Position numbers and translations under genes: made by a program. From the NCBI RefSeq assembly GCF_003573545.1, contig NZ_QWET01000001.1:248001-312000 (forward strand): DNA of 64,000 nucleotides, given 5' to 3'. Positions 26,443-34,598 of the stretch are shown piece after piece. Every line of letters starts with the position of its first letter. The stretch's first letter is position 1. A model generated the notes under the pieces. It did no database searches and had not been told where the DNA came from. It worked only from the letters and a program-made list of their open reading frames with translations. The stretch comes from Mariniphaga sediminis. Lineage in GTDB: Bacteria; Bacteroidota; Bacteroidia; Bacteroidales; Prolixibacteraceae.

Positions 26443-28207
26443 CGATAATTTGTTTTCGGTAGCGGGTAAAAACCCGTGCCCGTGAAATAAAACCTTCATA
26501 CCTTCCCTCCTTGTCAATTACGGCAAGGTTATATCGTCCCGAAGATTCAAACTTGTTGGCAACCACCTCCATGCTGTCATCAGGATTAATAAAATACTCG
26601 GGCATATACATTAACTCTTTGATAGTTACCTTGTCATACAGTTCCTGTTTGAAGATGAGTTCACGCACATCGTCCATTTTTACCATTCCCAGCATTTTAC
26701 CATTTTTATCCACTACCGGGAACAGGTCACGGTGGTTGGTCGAAATGGCCACGGTTAAATCGCGTAAAGTTGCGTCGGGTGAGAGTTTCCCAAAATCTTT
26801 TTCGATGAGCTCACGTACTTCCATCATCTGCAGTACATTGGCGTCTTTGTCGTGGGTAAGCAGTTCTTTCCGGCGTGCCAGCTGAAAGTGATACACAGAG
26901 TTGGGCGTAAACGTACGAACAACGATATAGGCAAAAGTGGCTGTTATCATCAGCGGGACAAACAGTTTGTAGCCTCCTGAGATGTCAGCAATTAGAAAAA
27001 TACCTGTGAGCGGTGCATGGAGAACCCCGGCAATCAACCCGGCCATTCCAATCAGGGCAAAATTGTTGGCATTGATTTTTTGATTGCTGAAAAGGTTGAC
27101 TATTTGGGCAAACAACATACCTGTATTTACTCCGATAAAAAGAGTGGGAGCAAAAATTCCCCCAATTCCCCCGGCGCCAAATGTGAGAGAGGTGGCCACT
27201 ACTTTAAAAAGAATTATCAGTCCGAGTAAAACGAGGATGGCCCAAAATTCTTCCCTGAGATCGTAGAACAGACTGTTGTTGAACAGGTATTCCAGGTTTC
27301 CTGCCAGACCGGAATTAATAGATTCGTATCCTTCTCCGTACAAGGCTGGGAACAGGAAAATGATCCCTCCCAGGCCTACACCGCCAATTAGTAAGCGGGT
27401 AAACGGACTTTTTAACCGGTCAAAAAAATCACTGAAAAACATATAAACCTTGGTGAAATATACGGAGACAAAACCAGCAACAATTCCCAGCAGAATATAA
27501 AAGGGAAGATCATGCAATTCAAAAGTTTGCGTTACCTGAAACGGATAGAGTACATCTTTCCCCAGAAAGAGGTAAGAGACAACTACCGCTGTGGCAGATG
27601 AAAGGAGCAACGGAACCAGTGAAAAAACGGTGAGGTCAATCATGATTACCTCCACTGCAAAAACAATGGCGGCAATGGGGGCTTTAAAAATAGCAGCCAT
27701 TGCCCCTGCGCAGGCACAAGCCAGAATGAGGATGGTATTTTTGTAATTCAGCCTAAAGGTTTTGGCCAGCCAGGATCCCCAGGCTGTACCGGTGGCAACA
27801 GTGGGGCCTTCCAGTCCTACCGAACCGCCAAAACCTACAGTGAGCGAGCTGGTAACGACCGATGAAATGAGGTTATGGGAGCTAATTCGTCCTTTCTTTT
27901 TGGAGATTCCGTGAAGTACTGTCGGAATTCCATGGGTTACATTCCGGCGGATAACATATTTTATGATGAGGACCGTCAATGTGACACCAATAATCGGAAG
28001 GGCGAAGTAGATATAGTTATGCACCTCTTGTGAGACCAGAGAATCGACCAGCCGGTAAGTGATGTTGACTGTATTTTTCAACACCACCGCAGCCATCCCC
28101 GAAAACAGTCCAGCAAGGATGCTCATCACTGCGAGAAAAGCGCGCTCGCTCATGTTTCTCTTTCGCCAGCGATGAAACCGGGCCATCATATTTAAAGTAA
28201 TGCTCAT
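26426..28207 (-). CDS. CLC chloride transport protein with CBS domains (copy 2)
   Basis: A 593-residue CLC protein with the same layout as its downstream neighbour: transmembrane pore (about 20-440) and a C-terminal CBS pair (about 465-590). Motifs are THGIP (91-95), the canonical gate block GGSVGLEGP (127-135, Glu133) and GGIFAPTLFIG. Here too the position of the proton glutamate is Val (Val187 in FAVEVIMI). The CBS pair may sense adenine nucleotides. The start is placed at ATG 28207 (MSITLNMMARF), because the 30 upstream codons in frame do not resemble a CLC N-terminus. It is divergent from an orphan sigma factor gene. Confidence 0.92.
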   Translation of the reverse strand: MSITLNMMARFHRWRKRNMSERAFLAVMSILAGLFSGMAAVVLKNTVNITYRLVDSLVSQEVHNYIYFALPIIGVTLTVLIIKYVIRRNVTHGIPTVLHGISKKKGRISSHNLISSVVTSSLTVGFGGSVGLEGPTVATGTAWGSWLAKTFRLNYKNTILILACACAGAMAAIFKAPIAAIVFAVEVIMIDLTVFSLVPLLLSSATAVVVSYLFLGKDVLYPFQVTQTFELHDLPFYILLGIVAGFVSVYFTKVYMFFSDFFDRLKSPFTRLLIGGVGLGGIIFLFPALYGEGYESINSGLAGNLEYLFNNSLFYDLREEFWAILVLLGLIILFKVVATSLTFGAGGIGGIFAPTLFIGVNTGMLFAQIVNLFSNQKINANNFALIGMAGLIAGVLHAPLTGIFLIADISGGYKLFVPLMITATFAYIVVRTFTPNSVYHFQLARRKELLTHDKDANVLQMMEVRELIEKDFGKLSPDATLRDLTVAISTNHRDLFPVVDKNGKMLGMVKMDDVRELIFKQELYDKVTIKELMYMPEYFINPDDSMEVVANKFESSGRYNLAVIDKEGRYEGFISRARVFTRYRKQIIDVSHV

Positions 28208-28370
28208 TTTGGCATGTAAAAGTAACAAAACATCGTGGTATGAAACAATAACCGACTCAACTTCCTGGGTTAAATTATTGTTGTCATAATTATACAATTT
28301 ACAATTTTAATAACTTTGGTACTGGAAATACAGGCAGACCGCTTTTTTGTTAGCATAAAACTACCTGAAA

Positions 28371-28964
28371 ATGAACGAGAAAAATTACGAGGAGTTATTT
28401 ATTTTTAACCGCATGGCAGAAGGAGATAAGGAGGCTTTTCGGTTCTTTTTTGAAAGATACTACTCCGACCTTTGTAACCTTGTCAATATTTATATTAATG
28501 ATTCGGTAATTTCAGAAGAAATCGTTCAGGATATGTACATTTATTTTTGGGAAAAGAAAGAGAAAATTGCGATTGAATCATCTGTTAAATCCTATCTTTA
28601 CCGGGCTACCAAAAACAAAAGCCTCAATTATATTCGTAATGAAAAGGTTCAATTGAGTATCCGGGAGAAACTGTCCAAAGTTACCGAACACAGCGCAGAA
28701 TTACCTGACAGTATAATGGATGCCTCCCAGCTTCGTGAAATCATTGAACAATCAATAAACAGCCTGCCGGAAAAATGCCGTGAGGTGTATATTCTGGGTA
28801 AGGAGAAGAGTCTTTCTTACAAAGAAATTGCAGAGGAGCTGGGAATTTCGGCAAAAACAGTAGAAAACCAAATGGGGAAAGCGTTGAAAAAGCTGAGGGA
28901 ATTGCTTGAACCTTATTATAAGGATATATTCATTTTTTTTCTGGTGTTCCTCACCATTTCTTAA
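28371..28964 (+). CDS. Orphan ECF RNA polymerase sigma factor
   Basis: A 197-residue group 4 sigma factor with region 2 (about 15-85, with EEIVQDMYIYFWEKKEKI) and region 4 (about 125-180; HTH YKEIAEELGISAKTVENQM). It begins with ATG, unlike the other three ECF genes in the window. No FecR or SusC gene is next to it: the flanking genes are a CLC transporter (divergent) and an asparaginase-like enzyme (convergent, 14-bp overlap). Its anti-sigma factor and targets are therefore unknown. The C-terminus is strongly hydrophobic (IFIFFLVFLTIS), more so than in ordinary sigma factors. Confidence 0.9.
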   Translation: MNEKNYEELFIFNRMAEGDKEAFRFFFERYYSDLCNLVNIYINDSVISEEIVQDMYIYFWEKKEKIAIESSVKSYLYRATKNKSLNYIRNEKVQLSIREKLSKVTEHSAELPDSIMDASQLREIIEQSINSLPEKCREVYILGKEKSLSYKEIAEELGISAKTVENQMGKALKKLRELLEPYYKDIFIFFLVFLTIS

Positions 28965-29946
28965 ACCAGGCATCGGCTTCTTTTAAACCGGCAAAATTTT
29001 TGGTTTTTAAGGCATATTCAAATCCGGGCTGAATACTAGCAGCACCGGTTTCTCCTGATTTGTGCAAGGCAATAAACCCGACCTGGTGTTCCTGGTAATC
29101 GGGTATTTTTTCTGTAATCCGAAGGATTGCAGCATTACAGGCATCAGAGGGCGACATGCCGTTTCGCATAAATTCCACAACGAGAAAAGAGCCCAGGGTT
29201 TTCATTACCAGTTCACCTGTTCCGGTGGCAGCAGCACCCCCTATCTCACCATCCACAAACAGGCCTGCACCAATAATGGGTGAGTCGCCCACTCTCCCAT
29301 GCATTTTAAAGGCCAATCCACTGGTGGTACAGGCTCCGCATAACCGGCCTTCTTTGTCAAGGGCGAGCATGCTGATGGTATCATGATTTTCCAGTCTTTT
29401 GTTTTCGATGTTAATTTCCGGACTAAACTGCCGTTCTTCCTTTTTCCATTCTTTCCAGCGTTTTCGCATTTCGGGTGTCAGTAGTTTCTCTTTTCCGAAG
29501 CCGTTTTCCAGTGCAAACTGCAGAGCGCCTTTTCCGCTAAGCATCACATGAGGCGTTTTTTCCATAACCAGCCGCGCAACAGAAATTGGATGTTTGATGT
29601 GTTGCAGGTAGGCTACGCTTCCGGCACGGCCTTTCTCATCCATAATACAGGCATCAAGGGTCACTTTGCCACTGGCGTCGGGAATGGCACCGTAACCAAC
29701 TGTCGTTACGTTGGGATCGGCCTCGGAAACCTTAACCCCGGCTTCCACGGCATCGAGCGCGTACCCTCCATTGGCAAGAATTTCCCAGGCAGCTTCATTG
29801 GCAGGCAAACCATGCCTCCAGGTGGAAATAACCACAGGAAGCTCATTCTTGCTAAAAAGAGAAACCGGAGCGGCCACTTTTGTCAGGCTTAGCCCGGCTA
29901 TTCCGAGGGATGTTTTTGCCAGAAAAGAACGTCGGGTAGTTTTCAT
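28951..29946 (-). CDS. Tat-exported N4-(beta-N-acetylglucosaminyl)-L-asparaginase-like Ntn hydrolase
   Basis: A 331-residue member of the glycosylasparaginase/isoaspartyl peptidase family, which removes the Asn from N-glycan stumps or hydrolyses beta-aspartyl peptides. The N-terminus has a twin-arginine signal (TRRSFLAK). The precursor is expected to cleave itself before Thr190 in NHDTIS, exposing the Thr nucleophile. Ligand contacts GRVGDSPIIGAG (217-228) and the GTGELVMK block follow. Length fits the family. The sigma gene on the opposite strand overlaps its 3' end by 14 bp. Its presence near envelope hydrolases and a sulfatase in the window suggests glycoprotein use, which is an inference. 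Confidence 0.92.
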   Translation of the reverse strand: MKTTRRSFLAKTSLGIAGLSLTKVAAPVSLFSKNELPVVISTWRHGLPANEAAWEILANGGYALDAVEAGVKVSEADPNVTTVGYGAIPDASGKVTLDACIMDEKGRAGSVAYLQHIKHPISVARLVMEKTPHVMLSGKGALQFALENGFGKEKLLTPEMRKRWKEWKKEERQFSPEINIENKRLENHDTISMLALDKEGRLCGACTTSGLAFKMHGRVGDSPIIGAGLFVDGEIGGAAATGTGELVMKTLGSFLVVEFMRNGMSPSDACNAAILRITEKIPDYQEHQVGFIALHKSGETGAASIQPGFEYALKTKNFAGLKEADAWFKKW

Positions 29947-30091
29947 TGGATTTTTAATTAAAATTTCGTCTCACATACAAGGCATTAGGTATTCTCTTTT
30001 TTTCAACGAGTTGAACGTGGCTTTGGCAAATTGCGAAACATCACTGCCTGGTGCAAAGCTGGCAGAGTTGAATTGCAGTGCTTAATCCGGA

Positions 30092-30724
30092 TCACCGCTT
30101 TACCGGTTTCCCGTCCACTTCTATCCAGTCGAGGCGCGAACAGGCCGCCGATTTGCCTCCCGGCATCAGGTCGGTAAATCCAATTTCTTCCACATTAGAC
30201 AGGTCGGGTTTTTCAAGTGGCCCCGTTTCTGTTACCCTTTCAATGTCAAGCCGGTGCCATTTTATATCCTGAATGTTAAACTCTTTGATACGCCAGTCTT
30301 TGGATGGGCCGTCAGAAAGGTTGCTGACCAGCCAGGTTCCGTCGGCCAACTTCAGGGCAATGTGCAGGCTCCGCACCCCGGCTTGTTTTGTCCTCCATCT
30401 GATTTTGGCAAAGCCAGTTAAATCTACGTTGTTTTGTTTATGCTTTAAAGAAACCAGCCAGTTGCCAAGGCACAAACCCGACCAAACGTAATAGGGATCG
30501 TCTGCCGGACGTTCGTGATTACTTTTTTTCAGGCTGTCTTTCCCCGCTCCATATAATTGGACCATCAAATCAGGATTATTTACATGTTTCTGGGAAAGTG
30601 GAATTTCTGCCGGTATTTCTTTCCAGTCTTCCCTGAAAAATAAACCCGGTCGGTAATTTGCCTGGGCAAATATAGTGGTGGCCCCTAAAATAAGAAGGAG
30701 TGCCAAAGTCATTTTTTTATTCAT
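30092..30724 (-). CDS. Small exported protein, beta-rich, function unknown
   Basis: A 210-residue protein with a signal peptide (MNKKMTLALLLILGATTIFAQ, split here by its cleavage region around residue 20). The frame extends upstream to 30799, but ATG 30724 gives a normal signal sequence. The mature part has repeated beta-strand-like segments (YVWSGLCLGNWLVSLKHK, HIALKLADGTWLVSNLSDG, WHRLDIE) and ends with a SRLDWIEVDGKPVKR block, resembling a jelly-roll domain such as those that bind or decorate sugars. I do not recognise the family with certainty. It lies after the asparaginase-like gene on the same strand, 145 bp apart. Confidence 0.75.
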   Translation of the reverse strand: MNKKMTLALLLILGATTIFAQANYRPGLFFREDWKEIPAEIPLSQKHVNNPDLMVQLYGAGKDSLKKSNHERPADDPYYVWSGLCLGNWLVSLKHKQNNVDLTGFAKIRWRTKQAGVRSLHIALKLADGTWLVSNLSDGPSKDWRIKEFNIQDIKWHRLDIERVTETGPLEKPDLSNVEEIGFTDLMPGGKSAACSRLDWIEVDGKPVKR

Positions 30725-30876
30725 GCTTTTGTAATTGTTAATTTTCAAAGATATAATACATGGCCGACTAAGCAACCCCATCAAACTGTGAATTTGCATG
30801 TATTTTAATCATTCTCCTGGGAGTAACTATTTTACATGCTCTTTTCATAACTTGTTTCCGTTTCTTTTGAAAGAAA

Positions 30877-31269
30877 TTATTTTAGAAGCACCTTAATTTT
30901 AGCCAGCAAATCATCTTTTTTGATGGGTTTGGTTATATAGTCGTCACAACCAGCCTCAATAGCTTTTTGGTTGTCGCCTGAAAGGGCATAAGCAGTCTGG
31001 GCTATAATGGGGATATTTTTATTGAACTCCCTGATTTTTTGCGAGGCTTCATATCCGTCCATGACAGGCATTTTCAGATCCATGAGGATAAGGTCTGTTT
31101 CCGGGTTGTTTTTGAGTAGTTGGATGGCTTGTTTCCCGTTAGTGGCATATAATAGCTCATAATTACCAGAAGCCAGTAAAGCTTCCAGTAACAGAAAGCT
31201 GGTTTCGTCGTCTTCCACAATGAGAATGGTTTTTTTTTCTTCTTTTGGGATACTAACTTTTTCGTTCAT
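30877..31269 (-). CDS. Single-domain response regulator
   Basis: A 130-residue receiver with no output domain. Acidic pocket residues Asp20-Asp21, phospho-acceptor Asp64 (LILMDLKMP), Thr92 and Lys114 (YITKPIK) are all present, so it should be phosphorylated. It lies 18 bp downstream of a histidine kinase gene on the same strand and is probably its partner. With no DNA-binding or enzymatic domain it would act by protein contact, possibly within a phosphorelay. Confidence 0.95.
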   Translation of the reverse strand: MNEKVSIPKEEKKTILIVEDDETSFLLLEALLASGNYELLYATNGKQAIQLLKNNPETDLILMDLKMPVMDGYEASQKIREFNKNIPIIAQTAYALSGDNQKAIEAGCDDYITKPIKKDDLLAKIKVLLK

Positions 31270-31287
31270 GACGATTTTTTTGTAAAA

Positions 31288-33660
31288 CTATGAATATTTT
31301 ACTGAAAAATAAAATGTACTTCCTTTTCCTTCCACCGATTCTACTTTGATAGAACCACCTAACATATTTGCATACGCATGGGCGATGGCAAGTCCCAATC
31401 CGGACCCTTCGTAAGGACGCGATATTTCCATATGACCTTGTACAAACCGTTTAAAAATAACATCGAAGCGGCTGGAGGGAATTCCCCTTCCTGTATCTTT
31501 AACATAAAAAAGAAGGTCGTTTTTTTTCATGGTATAGCCTAGTTCCACATAGCCATCCGTTGTAAATTTCAATGCATTTTTAATAAAGTTGGATAGAATA
31601 GACTCCAGTTTGGTTTTGTCTGTTTTTAGAAAAAATGGTTCGTTTTTAGGATCAAATGAAAGTTTCATCTCAAGTCCTTTTTTTAAGGCTTCGGTTCGAA
31701 AAAAATTAAACAGAAAATCCATTGTTTTTTTTATGTTCACATTCGAAATATCCATAGGAATCTGCCCAGACTCAATTTTTGAAATTTCGATGATGTCGTT
31801 GATGGTATTAAGCAGCCTGTCGCTGCTTTGTTTTACCAGTTTCAGGTATGCTGATTGCTCTATCCGGGGAAGGTCATTGTTTTGAAGTAAGTCAATAAAT
31901 CCGAGAATACCGTTCATAGGCGTCCGGATTTCGTGGCTCATATTTGTCAGAAAAGCAGATTTCAGCCGTTCGCTTTCTTCTGCTTTCTCTTTCGCAGCCA
32001 GTAATTGTTTCTGGTAGCGCAGGGAGTCCAGCGCACTGGCAATGGCGCTGGCAACCGATTTTAGGATTTCAATAATATGGTTTTCCCATGTTTTTTCTTT
32101 TTGTACCGAATCGAACCCCATAAATCCCAGTAGCTCGTCGCCGATGAATATAGGTACTACCAAAACAGAAAGAATATTCTGTGACGCGAGTATTTCTTTT
32201 TCAGCTGCTGCTGCAGGTGGCATGTTTTTTATGTTGGAAATACAAATGTATTTTTTCCTGCGAAGTTTTCTCATCCACCAGGGGAATAGTGAAGAAGACA
32301 GACCCCGCAGATTCTGTATCTCCGGCTCAATATCGGGGGCACACCATTCGTGGGTGTTATCCATTTTTGTCCCGTTTTCTCTCAAAAGAAATATGTAAGA
32401 ACGATCAACCTGGGCAAAACGGCCGATTCTGGTAATAGCAGCCTGAATTTTTTTGTCGAAATTTTTAGCGTTAACATCGATCAATTCTGCCGATATTTGG
32501 GCAGCGATTGCAGAATATTGTTCTGTTTCTTCGGCGGTCTTTTTTGCTGCAACAATTTGTTGCTCCATACTTTTACGCTCAGAAACATCGAAACAATTGC
32601 CAATGTAACCGATGAATTCCCCTTTGTAATTGTAGTTTGGAGAACCAAAGTCCTGAATCCACCTGTAATTTCCATCAGCATGGCGCACCCGGTATTCCAT
32701 GTTAAAAGATGTCCGTTTATCGAAAGCCTTATAGTAAGTGTTCAGGCAATACTCCAGATCTTCAGGGTGCACCCCTTTTGCCCACCCATTCCCTAGTTCA
32801 TGCTTTAACGGTCTTCCGGTAAACTTTAACCAGGGGTCGTTAAAATAGTTAACCAGTTTATCTGTTCCGGCAGTCCAAATCATTACCGTTCCTGAATTGG
32901 CCAGTGCACGGTATTGAGCCTCTCTTTCGCGCAAGGCATCTTCCGACTTTCTCCTTTCTGTAATGTTACTTATAATATGGACGGCTCCGATTAATTTTTC
33001 TTCCGGATCAAAAATAGGATCGACTACAACTTCAAAAACAGAGTCGCCCAAATTTATTTCTTCCCTTTCCTGTTTCCGGCTTTTTAGAACCCGGGTAAAT
33101 GGACAGTTCTCTACCGGGCATTTTTGGCCGTGAACTATCTCGTAACAGAATTTTTTTTGCAGGTCATTTCCATTTCCTTTTACTAACCTGTGAAAAGATT
33201 CATTGTACTGGAGAATACGATTCTCGTTGTCAATCAGTACAATCGCGTCTTTAATCGTGTTAAATACTTTATTCCAGTTTTCCTGGGTTTGTCTTTGTTG
33301 AGTCACATCGCGGATGTAGCCTCCAATACCTGTTTCTCCGTTTTTTAGCTTTACGGGAAACTTGCGGGTTTCATATATCCGGTTATCTATTATTTCTTCC
33401 GATAAAACGGGTTCTGCTTCATCCAACGTTTGTTGGTCGGTTGCCCTGCAAGTTGTTGCCCCATTATAATCCATCAAATCGAAATCGGTTTTCCCTACAA
33501 TCTCCTTTTCCTTCTTGTTGAAAAAGGCAGCATAATTTCTGTTGACAAACACATAACGAAATGTTTCATCTTTCAGAAAAGCCATGTCAGAAGTGGCATT
33601 TAAAAAAGTATAACATAAATCTTTGCTTTTATCAAGCTTTTGAGAAATTGATTTAGTCAT
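31288..33660 (-). CDS. Soluble multi-PAS/GAF sensor histidine kinase
   Basis: A 790-residue kinase without transmembrane segments. Domain order: PAS (about 10-120), PAS with a Cys cluster (about 130-235; Cys172, Cys181 and Cys186 around a HGQKCPVENC core), PAS (about 245-365, PAC block YRWIQDFGSPNYNYKGEFIG), GAF (about 385-545), dimerisation domain with phosphoacceptor His576 in NMSHEIRTPMNG, and ATPase with N box NFIKNALKF (691-699), G1 DTGRGIP and G2 GSGLGLA. It lies 18 bp before the response regulator gene. The Cys-containing PAS type may bind a metal, cofactor or redox signal, which is uncertain. It is divergent from an orphan sigma factor gene. Confidence 0.95.
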   Translation of the reverse strand: MTKSISQKLDKSKDLCYTFLNATSDMAFLKDETFRYVFVNRNYAAFFNKKEKEIVGKTDFDLMDYNGATTCRATDQQTLDEAEPVLSEEIIDNRIYETRKFPVKLKNGETGIGGYIRDVTQQRQTQENWNKVFNTIKDAIVLIDNENRILQYNESFHRLVKGNGNDLQKKFCYEIVHGQKCPVENCPFTRVLKSRKQEREEINLGDSVFEVVVDPIFDPEEKLIGAVHIISNITERRKSEDALREREAQYRALANSGTVMIWTAGTDKLVNYFNDPWLKFTGRPLKHELGNGWAKGVHPEDLEYCLNTYYKAFDKRTSFNMEYRVRHADGNYRWIQDFGSPNYNYKGEFIGYIGNCFDVSERKSMEQQIVAAKKTAEETEQYSAIAAQISAELIDVNAKNFDKKIQAAITRIGRFAQVDRSYIFLLRENGTKMDNTHEWCAPDIEPEIQNLRGLSSSLFPWWMRKLRRKKYICISNIKNMPPAAAAEKEILASQNILSVLVVPIFIGDELLGFMGFDSVQKEKTWENHIIEILKSVASAIASALDSLRYQKQLLAAKEKAEESERLKSAFLTNMSHEIRTPMNGILGFIDLLQNNDLPRIEQSAYLKLVKQSSDRLLNTINDIIEISKIESGQIPMDISNVNIKKTMDFLFNFFRTEALKKGLEMKLSFDPKNEPFFLKTDKTKLESILSNFIKNALKFTTDGYVELGYTMKKNDLLFYVKDTGRGIPSSRFDVIFKRFVQGHMEISRPYEGSGLGLAIAHAYANMLGGSIKVESVEGKGSTFYFSVKYS

Positions 33661-33983
33661 GGCACTCCACTTTTATCTTTTGTAACTGATCTTCACGTCA
33701 CTGTCAATTTTGGAAAAAAGGTTTGTAAAATATTTTGGATACTAAAAGTAAAAATATTTTTTGACTTTGTATAAACTCTTTAGATGATCTGGTTGCGTTT
33801 ATTCATTCTTCGGAGGTTGTCATTTTTTGTTCAATATTGAATGTGAACTTTTTCCTGCGGGATTATGTTTTTCTATTTTGAACAGAAGTTTTCTTTAAAA
33901 GAATATTTAATAAAAGGAGGCAGGAGTGATTACAAAATTGTTACTTTAGCAGAAGGAATAGAGAATCTAAATAAACCGAAATA
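33661..33983. other. 323-bp divergent gap between kinase and orphan sigma genes
   Basis: This is AT-rich and holds no gene. It must contain the promoters for the kinase (minus strand) and the sigma gene (plus strand), but I found no convincing TTTG-N19-TAnnTTTG pair and no strong hairpin. Confidence 0.6.
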
Positions 33984-34574
33984 TTGAATAGAGCGGACGA
34001 AAGGGAATACTGGGACCTTATTTGGGAGAAATTCAGGACTGGTGACCGCAGGGCTTTCGAAACCATTTATAATGAATATGTTGATGCTTTGTTTGCCTAC
34101 GGTTCGAAGATAACAATTCACCGGGATTTGCTGGAAGATGCTATCCAGGATTTGTTTCTCGATGTATATTCTTATGGGAGCCGGTTACGAAAGCCTGAAT
34201 CACTTGAGTTTTACCTGTATAAAACATTAAAAAGAATCATTTACCGGAAACTGAAAGAAAAATTCCGGTTTACCCATCCTGAACATCTTGTTGAGCAGTT
34301 TGATCTGACATTTCCGTTAGAGGAAGCTGATCTGGAGAAGTTGGAAGAACACACTGGAATGCTCCGGAAAGAATTAAAAAGCCTGGATGTCAGAAAAAGG
34401 GAACTCCTGTTTTTAAAGTTCAATAGCGGAATGACCTACAATGAAATTGGTAAGTTACTCGACCTGAAGCCTGATACGGTTAAGAAACAGGTTTCCCGTG
34501 TTCTGAAATTCCTTCGTGGCAAGCTGGGGGAAAGTTTCCTGGATTTATTTGTAGTCTGTTTCAGGAAATATTAA
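33984..34574 (+). CDS. Orphan ECF RNA polymerase sigma factor
   Basis: A 196-residue group 4 sigma factor with region 2 (about 12-85; FETIYNEYVDALFAYGSKI) and region 4 (about 125-178; HTH YNEIGKLLDLKPDTVKKQV). The frame opens at TTG 33984: only three codons (ACC GAA ATA) separate it from an in-frame TAA, so no ATG or GTG start is possible. No anti-sigma gene is adjacent, as the neighbours are a histidine kinase (divergent) and a C69 dipeptidase (convergent, 25-bp gap). The C-terminal tail FLDLFVVCFRKY is hydrophobic. Its targets are unknown. Confidence 0.88.
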   Translation: MNRADEREYWDLIWEKFRTGDRRAFETIYNEYVDALFAYGSKITIHRDLLEDAIQDLFLDVYSYGSRLRKPESLEFYLYKTLKRIIYRKLKEKFRFTHPEHLVEQFDLTFPLEEADLEKLEEHTGMLRKELKSLDVRKRELLFLKFNSGMTYNEIGKLLDLKPDTVKKQVSRVLKFLRGKLGESFLDLFVVCFRKY

Positions 34575-34598
34575 ATGATTTTACGCTGATTTGGTTTT

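Noticed and set aside
26443-26517. Upstream extension of the first CLC gene
   Set aside because: It would overlap the other CLC gene by 92 bp and the added residues do not look like a CLC N-terminus.
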